Shown in pieces: positions 43,688 to 52,057 of a stretch of DNA of 64,000 bases; position 1 is the stretch's first letter; the number at the start of each line of letters is the position of its first letter. The position numbers were made by a program, and so were the translations under genes. The DNA comes from JAEUKA01 sp044228505 (GTDB lineage: Bacteria > Myxococcota_A > Polyangia > Palsa-1104 > JAEUJZ01). The notes beneath the pieces are model-generated. The model saw nothing but the letters and a program-made list of their open reading frames with translations, made no database searches and had not been told where the DNA came from. The DNA is taken from NCBI GenBank assembly GCA_044228505.1, contig JBGAUT010000009.1:62001-126000 (forward strand). The letters run 5' to 3'.

Positions 43688-44950
43688 ATGACGACGCAGC
43701 AGAACTCTTACGATGTAATCGTGGCGGGTGGTGGGCCCGGTGGCTCGACGACAGCTAGCTTTCTGCGCAAGCTTGGTCGATCGGTGTTGGTGCTGGAAAA
43801 GGAGCGCTTTCCGCGTTTCCACCTCGGCGAGTCGCTGCTACCCTGCGGCGGCGAGATCTGGGATGAGCTGGGCATTATGGAAGAGATGAAGCAGCGCTAC
43901 ATCATCAAGCATGGTGCTCGCTTCATTCACAACGAGTCCGGCCTCACGCAGACGTACTATTTTTCCGAAGCGATTCGGCCCGACCATCCGTTTGCCTACG
44001 AGGTTCCCCGCGCCGACTTCGACAACCTGCTTTTGCGACGCAGTGAGTCGCTCGGAGCAGTGGTACGGGAAGAGACGACCGTGCGCGATGTCAAGTTCGA
44101 CGACAGCGGGGTCGATGTGACGGCGCGCTCTGCGGATGGTCACAGCGAGATCCTGCGCTGCCAGGTGTTCGTGGATGCGACCGGTCGGGACACGTTTTTG
44201 GGCACGCGCTTCGGTCTGAAAGTCTCGGACGATCTGGTCACCACCAACCTCGCGTGCTTTACCCACTACGAACACTGCAATCGGGAGAGCGGCAAGGACG
44301 AGGGCAACATCACCATCGTGCTGTTTGAGGGTGGCTGGTGGTGGTTTATCCCGTTTAAGGGCACCGTGACCTCGATTGGTTGCACGCTCCAGAAGGAATT
44401 CACCGTCTCGCGGCGTGGCTACAGTGCCGAGCAGATGTTCATGGCGGCGCTCGAAGCCACCCCGGTGATGCAAGACCTTCTGAAAGGAGCGACGCGGGTT
44501 CGGCCAATCGATACCACTGGCAACTGGTCGTATCGCTGCAAGCAGTTCTACGGCGATCGGTTCCTACTCGTCGGTGATTCGGCGGCGTTTATCGATCCAT
44601 TGTTTTCGACCGGCGTGCTGATGGCGGTGACCTGCGGCAAATACGCGGCGAGCCTCATTCACGAGGCGCTTGCCGATGGAGATTATTCGGCAGAGCGCTT
44701 CTCGATCTATCAGCAGCAGGCACTCCTTGGGGCCGATCTGTTCAAGGGCTTGGTCCATGAGTTCTATGCCCGCAACCTGCGGCCTCTGCTGGTCCGTTCG
44801 GCGGCCAGTCCGGCCACCTGTGCCGCGATTACGAGCGCGCTGGCTGGCGATGTCTACCGTCCGGCGATGTGGCAGGGACTGTTCCGCGAGGGCTTTAGCG
44901 TGCGGGCGACACAGAGCCTGGGAATCAATCGTTCCTCGACGGAGGGTTAG
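43688..44950 (+). CDS. FAD-dependent halogenase-like oxidoreductase
   Basis: A 420-residue flavoprotein with an AAGGAG site eight bases upstream. The FAD-binding GGGPGG is at 14-19, and RFHLGESLLPCGG matches phenol/alkyl halogenases. GGWWWFIPFKG at about 216 is the WxWxIP halogenase signature, though family members with that motif are not all halogenases. GDSAAFIDPLFSTGV is the second FAD motif. It is predicted to use reduced flavin for chlorination or oxidation of a substrate. No biosynthetic cluster or flavin reductase lies adjacent; glk follows 6 bp later. Confidence 0.82.
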   Translation: MTTQQNSYDVIVAGGGPGGSTTASFLRKLGRSVLVLEKERFPRFHLGESLLPCGGEIWDELGIMEEMKQRYIIKHGARFIHNESGLTQTYYFSEAIRPDHPFAYEVPRADFDNLLLRRSESLGAVVREETTVRDVKFDDSGVDVTARSADGHSEILRCQVFVDATGRDTFLGTRFGLKVSDDLVTTNLACFTHYEHCNRESGKDEGNITIVLFEGGWWWFIPFKGTVTSIGCTLQKEFTVSRRGYSAEQMFMAALEATPVMQDLLKGATRVRPIDTTGNWSYRCKQFYGDRFLLVGDSAAFIDPLFSTGVLMAVTCGKYAASLIHEALADGDYSAERFSIYQQQALLGADLFKGLVHEFYARNLRPLLVRSAASPATCAAITSALAGDVYRPAMWQGLFREGFSVRATQSLGINRSSTEG

Positions 44951-44956
44951 TCACCG

Positions 44957-45982
44957 ATGACCATCTTGGCCGGAGACCTGGGGGGGACCAAAACCCTGCT
45001 CGCGCTGTGTGATGACGCGGGCAGAGTGCTCCACAAACAGCGGTTCGCAAGTTTGGGCTATCCCGACTTGGAGTCGATGATTGCGGAATTTTTGGCGTTG
45101 CACAGCTCGCTCCCGATGCCGCGACGCGCTGCGATCGGAGTGGCCGGTCCGGTGGTCGAAGTAGGAACCCATCAGGAATGCGACATCACCAACCTGCACT
45201 ATCGGTTAAGCGGACAGAGTCTCACCGAGAGGTTCGGATTTTCGGCGGTGCGACTCCTGAACGACTTCTATGCCGTCGCGGTTGCGATTGCTCAGGTCGC
45301 GCAAGGGCACTCCTTTGACGGTCTGGTGCTGCACTCCTTACAACCGGGTGCGGTAGCGGTCGAAGGTGCGCCGATTGCGGTCCTTGGGGCGGGAACCGGA
45401 CTTGGAGAAGCGCTGATTGCGTTTCAAGGCGGGTCACCGATCATACTACCGACCGAAGGTGGACACACCGACTTTGCTCCCCATGATGAAACCGAGGTGT
45501 CGCTGTGGCGGTTTCTGGCGCGCCGCTTTCCCGAGCACATCAGCCAAGAACGGCTGGTCTGTGGTTCCGGAATCGTGACGCTGTATGAGTTCTTCAAAGA
45601 AGAGTTTCCTGATCTGGAGAGCCCGCAGGTCGCCGCAGAGCTTGCACGTTCCGCAGATGCCGCGCAGGTGATCTCTCATCACGCGCTCTTGCAGTCCGAC
45701 CGGCTCTGTGAGCGAGTCATGGAGCGCTTTGTGATGCTGTACGGAGCAGAGGCTGGCAATCTTGCGCTGAAGTCGCTGGCCCGTGGTGGTGTGTATCTGG
45801 CCGGTGGCATTGCGGCCAAAAACCTGTCGCTGTTTACAGACGGACGCTTCGTTTCACATTTTGCACGTAAGGGTCGCTTTTCTGCGCTCTTACAGTCAAT
45901 TCCGATCCATGTTGTGAAGTGTGAAGAGATCGGACTGCTAGGAGCCATCAGTACCTGCGTGCGGCTTCCGGTCGAAGGGTAA
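44957..45982 (+). CDS. glk: Glucokinase
   Basis: A 341-residue ROK-unrelated, E. coli-type glucokinase. ILAGDLGGTKTLLALCD is the phosphate-1 motif; GVAGPVV, LLNDFYAVAVAI (catalytic Asp), GAGTGLGEALI and GGIAAKNL complete the family set. It phosphorylates glucose with ATP. The GGAGG of the halogenase end provides a ribosome-binding site. It starts 6 bp after the halogenase and stops immediately before the cytochrome GTG, so the three form an operon. Confidence 0.95.
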   Translation: MTILAGDLGGTKTLLALCDDAGRVLHKQRFASLGYPDLESMIAEFLALHSSLPMPRRAAIGVAGPVVEVGTHQECDITNLHYRLSGQSLTERFGFSAVRLLNDFYAVAVAIAQVAQGHSFDGLVLHSLQPGAVAVEGAPIAVLGAGTGLGEALIAFQGGSPIILPTEGGHTDFAPHDETEVSLWRFLARRFPEHISQERLVCGSGIVTLYEFFKEEFPDLESPQVAAELARSADAAQVISHHALLQSDRLCERVMERFVMLYGAEAGNLALKSLARGGVYLAGGIAAKNLSLFTDGRFVSHFARKGRFSALLQSIPIHVVKCEEIGLLGAISTCVRLPVEG

Positions 45983-46408
45983 GTGAACCAGATGTTAGCG
46001 AAGACTGCGCAGCGCGTTGGGTGGTTGTGGTCTGGGTGCGTACTCCTTGTCGCCTGTCAGCGGACGACTGCGTTGCCGGCGATTGAGGCCGCTCCGACCG
46101 TCTCTGCGGAAGCGCGGGCGACTGGGGCCAAGCTGTTTGCGGAGCACTGTGTTCGCTGTCACGGAGTCACCGGTTGGGGCGATGGACCCGAAGCGCTCAG
46201 CAATCGCAAGGTCCGCGTGCAAGACCTCGGTGACCCGGTGTGGCAGTCCAATGTTTCGAACGATCGACTGCGGGCGGCGATCTTGCGCGGCGGTCCGGGG
46301 GTACGCAAAAGTCCGGCGATGCCCGCGTTTCCTCAGCTTGGCAAAAGTCGCGAGGAGCTGGACGGCTTGATTGCGCACATCCGTGGCGTGGTTCGAGCGA
46401 GTCCCTAA
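45983..46408 (+). CDS. Class I cytochrome c, lipoprotein-type
   Basis: A 141-residue c-type cytochrome from GTG 45983, which follows the glk TAA directly with GAAGGG upstream. The signal ends LLVAC, a lipobox. The haem motif is CVRCH in EHCVRCHGVTGWGDGPEAL. MPAFPQLGKSREELDGLIAHIR carries the axial Met. It is a small periplasmic electron carrier. An inner ATG (Met4) is an alternative start. Confidence 0.88.
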   Translation: MNQMLAKTAQRVGWLWSGCVLLVACQRTTALPAIEAAPTVSAEARATGAKLFAEHCVRCHGVTGWGDGPEALSNRKVRVQDLGDPVWQSNVSNDRLRAAILRGGPGVRKSPAMPAFPQLGKSREELDGLIAHIRGVVRASP

Positions 46409-46459
46409 GCTGAGCAAGTCGTTCGAGAGCGCAGGTTTTTGTGATATGTAGTCGTCATC

Positions 46460-46774
46460 GTGACGACCTGGAAGTGCCGCAAGTGCAGCTACGTTTATGA
46501 TCCTGCCGTTGGAGATCCCGATGGTGGAATTCCTGCGGGGACTCCCTTTGCACGGATTCCTGACTCCTGGCGCTGTCCGATCTGTGGAGCCAAAAAGAGC
46601 GACTTTTACGAGCTCGACGCCGCTCCGCCCAAGGCGACTCCGCAGCAGCAGCAAGCTCCGCAGTCGACCCACAATGCCGAGCCGCGCTCTGTGGTCGAGC
46701 ACTCGACTCCAGCGCGGACGGTTTCGAATGGACAATGGACCGTGGGTTCACTAAAGGGCATACCCTCGCCGTAA
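46460..46774 (+). CDS. Rubredoxin with C-terminal tail
   Basis: A 104-residue protein from GTG 46460. The iron site is CRKCSYVYDP and CPICGAKKSDF, four Cys, spaced as in rubredoxin; the WKCxxC and PDSWxCPxC context is diagnostic. The domain covers about 1-52. The rest is a Gln/Pro/Ser-rich tail, longer than typical, possibly a linker to a partner. Its TAA ends directly against the pirin gene's stop. Confidence 0.92.
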   Translation: MTTWKCRKCSYVYDPAVGDPDGGIPAGTPFARIPDSWRCPICGAKKSDFYELDAAPPKATPQQQQAPQSTHNAEPRSVVEHSTPARTVSNGQWTVGSLKGIPSP

Positions 46775-47593
46775 TTACATGCGCCCTTGCTTGCGTAGCT
46801 CTGCGCCCATGGCCGCGATGCGCTGCTCGGACGCATGCAGGGCGTCGGCGCTGGTGTGAACAGAGTTTCTTCCCACCACCAGCGGATAGGGATGTCGCGG
46901 CGCGGTTCCAATCATCAAGCTCGCCGGTCCGTCCGCTACAAAATGAAGCGCTCCGGGCTCACGGTCGAAAATGACAAGTTCTTCACTGCACGCGACCTCA
47001 CCAACACGGACGATACCGGAATAGACAAAGGCCCAGACCACATCGTGGCCTTCCGGTGGAACGTAGGACCACGGAATTCCTGCGCGTAGCGAGACATCGA
47101 AGTAGTTGACTGGATAAGGAGTCTCGATGGGACTCCGTACGCCCGCATACTCTCCGAGCAGTACTCCTACTCCTTCGGTAGACTTCACCTCCGATGGCGC
47201 AATGTACATTGCAGAGGGAGTCCCCTGTTCTTGTTCGGGAGGCAGCGCAATCCAGAGCTGAAATCCGATCGCGTTGTCACCGACCTGCTTCATCCCAGCT
47301 CGATGCCAGATACAGCCGCCGGTGTTGACCCATTCCAGGCCACGTGCCTTGACGATCCCGTTCTGCCCAGTGGTGTCTTCGTAGATGATGTCCACCGCTT
47401 GCTGATAGGTGATCGTGGCGATGCCTGAATGAGGATGAAATCCGAAGCCGCCACCTTGCGGAATCGTGCCGTGGGTAAAGTCCAAAAAGACAAATGGCTT
47501 GAGTCGCTCTCCCAGGTCTTCCGGACTGACGATTCTACGGATGAAGCCGTGCTCGATTCCTACGTGGCGCTTCTCGATGCTCCGGGCTCGCAT
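46775..47593 (-). CDS. Pirin-family protein
   Basis: A 272-residue bicupin from ATG 47593, with AAGGAACC ahead. The metal-binding HPHSGIATITY and GGCIWHRAGM follow the pirin pattern HPHRGFExxTY and MxAGxGxxHxE in outline, though GCIWHRAG is altered. FDFTHGTIPQGGGFGFHPH is typical of the family. Pirins bind Fe(II) and can have quercetinase activity. The longer frame to 47749 is rejected. It abuts the rubredoxin gene convergently. Confidence 0.88.
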   Translation of the reverse strand: MRARSIEKRHVGIEHGFIRRIVSPEDLGERLKPFVFLDFTHGTIPQGGGFGFHPHSGIATITYQQAVDIIYEDTTGQNGIVKARGLEWVNTGGCIWHRAGMKQVGDNAIGFQLWIALPPEQEQGTPSAMYIAPSEVKSTEGVGVLLGEYAGVRSPIETPYPVNYFDVSLRAGIPWSYVPPEGHDVVWAFVYSGIVRVGEVACSEELVIFDREPGALHFVADGPASLMIGTAPRHPYPLVVGRNSVHTSADALHASEQRIAAMGAELRKQGRM

Positions 47594-47797
47594 GCTCGGT
47601 TCCTTGCTTTCGTGTCGCACGCATGAGGTCTGTGATGCCACACACGGCAGTGGAGCGGCAATCATGCCAGACAATTCGACCCAGAGAAACGTCGGAATAT
47701 GCAGCGCAATGCAAGCTGCCGGAACGTCACATGCTGCGTAAGCAGGCACCCACTTCTTGCTACAGGGGGAAATGTCTGTCTGGGTAGGAGCCTGTTT

Positions 47798-48922
47798 TTA
47801 GTACACCGAGATCTGGGTGAGGAGTCCGAGCTGATGTTCCACGGCGGCTTTCGTGATGTCGCTTAGGACTCCGTAGCGGGCGATGAGCTTTGCGCGATGG
47901 CGATCCACGTAGACGGCCCAGTTGGCCTCTGCTTCCACTTGCTGGTTGGGTTTGTCGCCCCGGACCGAAACCACAGAAGCCCGTCCCGTCCAGGAGGATC
48001 GTAGGACAGGCACAAAGTAGGAAAGGCGTAGGTATCCGCCGTGCGTCAGCAGCGTTTTCTCGGAATCCGTCCTCCTTCGGCCGATGTATTCAAGTGCACC
48101 GTCGAAGCGAGCCCAGCGAAACTGCGCACTGGCGTTCCACAGCGTGTCTTCCACTTGCGGTGCCGGAGTGGCGGTAGACGGTGGCTGCCAGCGGTTCCAC
48201 AGCACTCCTGCTTCTAAGGTGACGTGCGGCAAGCTACCGTCAAAATCAACGGCTCCGGAATAGGGATTCCCGGTCAGGTGCAGAGCCAGTCGGGCGACCA
48301 CGGCGGGGCTTGTGTCAACCGCATGAGTGAGGGCTTCGCCATCGCCGTTCCAGACTCCGAGCACGTATTCCAAACGCTGTCTCCACAGACGACCCCCGAC
48401 CCGCACCCCATAGTCACGGCCAGGCAGAAGCAGTCGCGACGCCAGCGCACGATCGACAGTGGACAGTGACTGCGCCGATTCGATCCACTCTCTTACGATC
48501 GGTAGCTTGAATCGCCCGATCCGAAACGCCAGCCCATCGATTGGCTCCCACTCAACAAAGGCGTCGTTGATCTCGATCTCACGCTGAACGCTACGACCGA
48601 TCATCAAGCGATAGCGGAGTCGTGATGTGAAAGCATGTCCTGATCCACAGATTCGAGCACGCGGTACCGTGAAGTCGCTGCGAACGAGCTCTGTGCTCTG
48701 GAGTGCGGCGGCGTACTGAATCTGGGCAAAGGCGCTTCCTTGCAGAGAGAATCGTGTGCCTGACATAGACAGAATGCTGTCTTCTCCATGGCTACAGCGT
48801 GAGGACTGCGCCTTGGCTGCTGGTGTTTCGAATACTCCGACCAGAAGAACGAGTCCGACCAGCGAGAAGATTCGACCAAGGGCACCCATTTGAACAGCGA
48901 TCTCGAACCGAACCTGGGACAT
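47798..48922 (-). CDS. Porin-like outer-membrane protein
   Basis: A 374-residue protein with a signal region (IFSLVGLVLLVGVFETPAAKA) and a C-terminal sequence ending in Tyr, suited to OMP insertion. Alternating strand pattern (RLRYRLMIGRSVQREIEINDAFVEW, GRFKLPIVREWI, WNGDGEAL) matches phosphate-selective-type (OprP/OprO) porins. Start ATG 48922 has GGAGCG upstream; ATG 48889 is an alternative. A sigma-54 promoter match at 48972-48987 and a palindrome at 49041-49056 precede it. It follows the response regulator on the same strand. Confidence 0.78.
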   Translation of the reverse strand: MSQVRFEIAVQMGALGRIFSLVGLVLLVGVFETPAAKAQSSRCSHGEDSILSMSGTRFSLQGSAFAQIQYAAALQSTELVRSDFTVPRARICGSGHAFTSRLRYRLMIGRSVQREIEINDAFVEWEPIDGLAFRIGRFKLPIVREWIESAQSLSTVDRALASRLLLPGRDYGVRVGGRLWRQRLEYVLGVWNGDGEALTHAVDTSPAVVARLALHLTGNPYSGAVDFDGSLPHVTLEAGVLWNRWQPPSTATPAPQVEDTLWNASAQFRWARFDGALEYIGRRRTDSEKTLLTHGGYLRLSYFVPVLRSSWTGRASVVSVRGDKPNQQVEAEANWAVYVDRHRAKLIARYGVLSDITKAAVEHQLGLLTQISVY

Positions 48923-48971
48923 TGCTGCGACGCTCCATGCGGCCTTTGGGGTCCGCTCTTCGTATCACAAC

Positions 48972-48987
48972 AGCAACCCAAGTGCCG
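48972..48987 (-). promoter_or_regulatory. Sigma-54 promoter candidate for the porin
   Basis: Minus-strand CGGCACTTGGGTTGCT has GG and GC separated by exactly ten bases and close agreement with TGGCACN5TTGCW. The predicted start is near 48961, 38 nt before the porin ATG 48922. A GTTTC-N6-GAAAC palindrome lies about 60 bp upstream. Confidence 0.6.
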
Positions 48988-49032
48988 CAGCGCTGCCTCG
49001 TCTCATGGGCGTCATCTCTTACGCCTGGTCGG

Positions 49033-50475
49033 TCAGAGATGTTTCACTTTTGAAACCTCGTGAAGCAGTGGGCCCTTACTTCCTGTGTCACTGGCTACGC
49101 TGGGTGGAGGTTCGGTGAGCTTGTCTTCTGCGATCCAGTTGTACAGAGTCTTTACATCGACACCGAGCTTGTCTGCTGCTTGGCCCTTGTGACCTCCGAC
49201 CTGTGCGAGAACCCATGCTGCGTAGCGGCGCTGTATCAGTCGGATCGGTAAGATCTCACCTGTCATCGCGAAGGGAATCGTTGGCTCAGAACCTACAATG
49301 CTCAACGGCAAATCCGGTGTTCCGACCTCTTGAGTGCTTCCGAGCACCACGATTCGTTCCAGAACATGGCTCAGTTCGCGGACGTTGCCGGGCCAGTCGT
49401 ACGTAAGCAGTCGCTTCATGGCATCGGCGCTGATCCGCAGGACCGGAGAGTGCGGATGACGGGCGCGGTGTTCATGCAGAAAGTGCGCGATCAGCAGGGG
49501 CAGATCCTCCCGGCGACGACGTAGTGCAGGTAGCGAAACGGAGATTACATCCAGTCGAAAGTACAGATCCTCGCGGAACTTGCCGAGCTTGACCGCCTCG
49601 CGCAAGTCACAATGGGTAGCAGCGAGTATGCGGACGCTGATCCGGATCGAACGGTTGGCACCGACCGGTCGCACCAACCCTTCCTCCAGAACGTGCAGCA
49701 ACTTGACTTGTAGCATGGCTGGAAGATCCCCAATCTCATCGAGAAACAGAGTTCCTCCATCGGCTTCCGCAAGGAGTCCTTTTCGCGCTTGTGCTGCTCC
49801 GGTAAACGCTCCCTTTTCATGTCCAAACAGCTCACTTTCGAGCAGTTGCTCCGGGAGCGCTCCGCAGTTGAGAGAGATCAGCGGCCCTTTGGCACGACGG
49901 CTCTCTGCATGTACAACGCGGGCGAATAGACTCTTGCCGGTTCCGGTCTCTCCGCCGATAAGTAGTGGTACATCGGTCACTGCGATTCGATCGAGAAACT
50001 CAAACAAACCGAGCATGGCCGGACTGTGACCGATCAGAGCACTCCGTCCGCTGCGTGCGCGCAAGGTGGCGAGCAGGGTCGAAGCCTCCCGCTTGCTTCT
50101 TGATTCCTCTAGCGCACGGCGAAGGAAGATCACCAGCTCCTCCAACTTGAACGGTTTGGTCAGATAGTGCGCGGCTCCTTGACGAATCGACTCGATGGCG
50201 CTGTCGATGGCACCATGCGCGGTCATCATCAGCACCGGGCGCTCCGGGGCCAAGCGACGCGATAGCTTGAGCAGAGTCATGCCATCGACCTCGGGCATTC
50301 GCAGATCGGTGACCACCGCATCAAAGGAATCGGATTCTAGCAGCGAGGCCGCCTTCTTTCCTGAACCGATCGGAATCGCATCGAAGCCGTGGTCGTGGAG
50401 CCCTTCACAGAGCGTCTCGGCCATCGCCAGCTGATCATCGACCACCAGAATCTGCGGCTTGCGTTCAAGAGACAT
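49033..50475 (-). CDS. NtrC-family sigma-54 response regulator
   Basis: A 480-residue regulator from ATG 50475. The receiver (about 8-120) has Asp57 in VVTDLRMP and Lys in LTKPF. The AAA+ domain has GETGTGKS, the sigma-54 contact GAFTGA, and Walker B LFLDEIGD. The Fis-type HTH is at the C-terminus (YAAWVLAQVGGHKGQAADKL). It is the response partner of the sensor kinase, whose 3' end overlaps this start by 11 bp. Nearby GG-N10-GC promoters are its probable targets. The gene 3' end carries a GTTTC-N6-GAAAC palindrome. Confidence 0.95.
   Translation of the reverse strand: MSLERKPQILVVDDQLAMAETLCEGLHDHGFDAIPIGSGKKAASLLESDSFDAVVTDLRMPEVDGMTLLKLSRRLAPERPVLMMTAHGAIDSAIESIRQGAAHYLTKPFKLEELVIFLRRALEESRSKREASTLLATLRARSGRSALIGHSPAMLGLFEFLDRIAVTDVPLLIGGETGTGKSLFARVVHAESRRAKGPLISLNCGALPEQLLESELFGHEKGAFTGAAQARKGLLAEADGGTLFLDEIGDLPAMLQVKLLHVLEEGLVRPVGANRSIRISVRILAATHCDLREAVKLGKFREDLYFRLDVISVSLPALRRRREDLPLLIAHFLHEHRARHPHSPVLRISADAMKRLLTYDWPGNVRELSHVLERIVVLGSTQEVGTPDLPLSIVGSEPTIPFAMTGEILPIRLIQRRYAAWVLAQVGGHKGQAADKLGVDVKTLYNWIAEDKLTEPPPSVASDTGSKGPLLHEVSKVKHL
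49041..49056. promoter_or_regulatory. GTTTC-N6-GAAAC palindrome upstream of porin promoter
   Basis: GTTTCACTTTTGAAAC, overlapping the 3' end of the response-regulator gene. It lies about 60 bp upstream of the porin's sigma-54 candidate. The same inverted motif occurs ahead of the persulfide-dioxygenase-like gene (57739-57754). Confidence 0.5.
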
Positions 50476-51895
50476 GGAGTTCCTCTGGGAGAAGTGGCAA
50501 GGTGATTTCCGCGCAGGTACCGCCCTCAGCGCGTGGAGAGATGCGTAAGGTGCCATGGTGGCTTTTCACGATCTCATGGGCGATTGCAAGTCCCAGGCCT
50601 GCACCTTGTCCGAGTGGCTTGGTCGTAAAGAACGGCTCCATGGCCCGCGCCGCCGCCTCCGCAGAGATTCCCGATCCATTATCAATAACCCGGAACAGCG
50701 CAACACTCTCTGTAGCGCGCACAGACAAGTTGACGCACGGATTCCCTTGTGGGCCTAGCATGCACGCATCGCAGGCATTCAGCAGTAGATTCACCAGTGC
50801 GTGTTCCAGGAGTCGATGATCACCGCGTAGCTGGTACGGAGTCTCGGTTTCCTCGACTTGGAGCATGACGCCAGCCTCTGTGAATCGATGCTCAACCAGT
50901 GCTACTGCGGCATTTGATACGTCGCTGGGAGTCAGTATTTTGGCTCCCATACTCTGTCCTCGTGCGAGCCCCAACATCCCGCGGATGATCTGGTCCATGT
51001 GTTCTGCTTGCTCTTGGATTACCCGCACGCTGCGTTCGCTGCGCGGATCGCCCAATACTTTTGAAACCAGCTGATCGGCGCGAGCGGAGATGATTCCCAA
51101 AGGTGTTGCCAATTCATGAGTGATTCCCATGGCAAGTGTTCCGATGGTGGCCACTCGACTTGTGCGTTCCAGCTCTGCTTCTCGACGGCGGCGAAGGTCT
51201 TCCACCGCAAGCGCATGCTCTGCGTGAAGCTCTCGGCGTTGCCAATATAGTGCTATCCCTCCCAGGAGTAACACCGCGCCCGATGCGACCAGAACCGCGA
51301 TTACCATCCTCCAACCAGCGGCATCTTCTCGTTCACGGGCTCGATACGCACTGGCCACCGCCGTAACCCACAGTTCACCGTGATGAAGCGAACGAACTTG
51401 AGCGATTCCCGCCACTGCGGCTCGACGCGGTAGACCGAGCTGCTCGGCCTCCTGACGTGGCAGTCGCAACGTAGATTGCCTAGCTGTCACCGCTTGCAGA
51501 AGCAGCGCAGAGTGGACCAGCCGCCCGTCCAAGGATTCAAATGCAGTCGCACCCGGTCGGAACAGCAAGATCACCAGTGCACCCGGCTGTTCGATGGCCC
51601 TCATTCCGTCGGTCGGAATTCGCAGTGGCAGAGTCGACGACCGTAAACTCTTTGCATCAAACGGAGATTCGGAATTCACGGTATCTAGCCGGGCTGCCAA
51701 ATTGTTTGCAACGCTGCGCGCCAAGGTCTGTTGCGCTTGTGCGTAGTCCTCTATTGATTCAGCATAGCGATGCTTCACATCCTGATACGTTAGGAGTGCC
51801 ACCATCACGATTGATACGGACATCAGAAGCACCAAGATTCCGGTGCGAGGTCTGCGGCGCTTGCGATCGGTGCGGTTTGGGATCACCCCGCGCAT
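50465..51895 (-). CDS. Sensor histidine kinase, NtrB-like
   Basis: A 476-residue kinase, ATG 51895 chosen as the first start beyond the divergent promoter. TM helices at about 18-38 and 190-215 enclose a periplasmic sensor of about 150 residues. The H-box ITHELATPLG has His about 260, N-box LNACDACM, G1 FRVIDNGSGISAE, G2 GAGLGLAI. It phosphorylates the sigma-54 regulator downstream. The sensor domain has no obvious PAS or Cache signature. Divergent from tolC; its stop overlaps the regulator's start by 11 bp. Confidence 0.9.
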   Translation of the reverse strand: MRGVIPNRTDRKRRRPRTGILVLLMSVSIVMVALLTYQDVKHRYAESIEDYAQAQQTLARSVANNLAARLDTVNSESPFDAKSLRSSTLPLRIPTDGMRAIEQPGALVILLFRPGATAFESLDGRLVHSALLLQAVTARQSTLRLPRQEAEQLGLPRRAAVAGIAQVRSLHHGELWVTAVASAYRAREREDAAGWRMVIAVLVASGAVLLLGGIALYWQRRELHAEHALAVEDLRRRREAELERTSRVATIGTLAMGITHELATPLGIISARADQLVSKVLGDPRSERSVRVIQEQAEHMDQIIRGMLGLARGQSMGAKILTPSDVSNAAVALVEHRFTEAGVMLQVEETETPYQLRGDHRLLEHALVNLLLNACDACMLGPQGNPCVNLSVRATESVALFRVIDNGSGISAEAAARAMEPFFTTKPLGQGAGLGLAIAHEIVKSHHGTLRISPRAEGGTCAEITLPLLPEELHVS

Positions 51896-51907
51896 CCTAG
51901 AGAGTTC

Positions 51908-51942
51908 GGAAAATATTCCAATGAGTCTGTGGAAAATTTTCC
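51908..51942. promoter_or_regulatory. Two GGAA-N4-TTCC sites upstream of tolC
   Basis: GGAAAATATTCC (51908-51919) and GGAAAATTTTCC (51931-51942), centres 23 bp apart, about two helical turns. They lie 75-110 bp upstream of a sigma-54 promoter candidate for the efflux operon. Such paired sites are typical of enhancer-binding regulators. Confidence 0.55.
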
Positions 51943-52017
51943 GATCCGTAGTCTCAGGTGCACCTGTTGGGGACGATTTTGGGACGATAGATACGCAATA
52001 GCAGTTCGTCCTACTCC

Positions 52018-52033
52018 TGGTATGCGCCGTGCA
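52018..52033 (+). promoter_or_regulatory. Sigma-54 promoter candidate for the efflux operon
   Basis: TGGTATGCGCCGTGCA has GG and GC ten bases apart but departs from consensus at two positions (TGGTA, GTGC). The predicted start is near 52044, 14 nt before the tolC-like ATG 52058. Confidence 0.45.
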
Positions 52034-52057
52034 AGCAGACAGGGTGGGTGTACGGAT

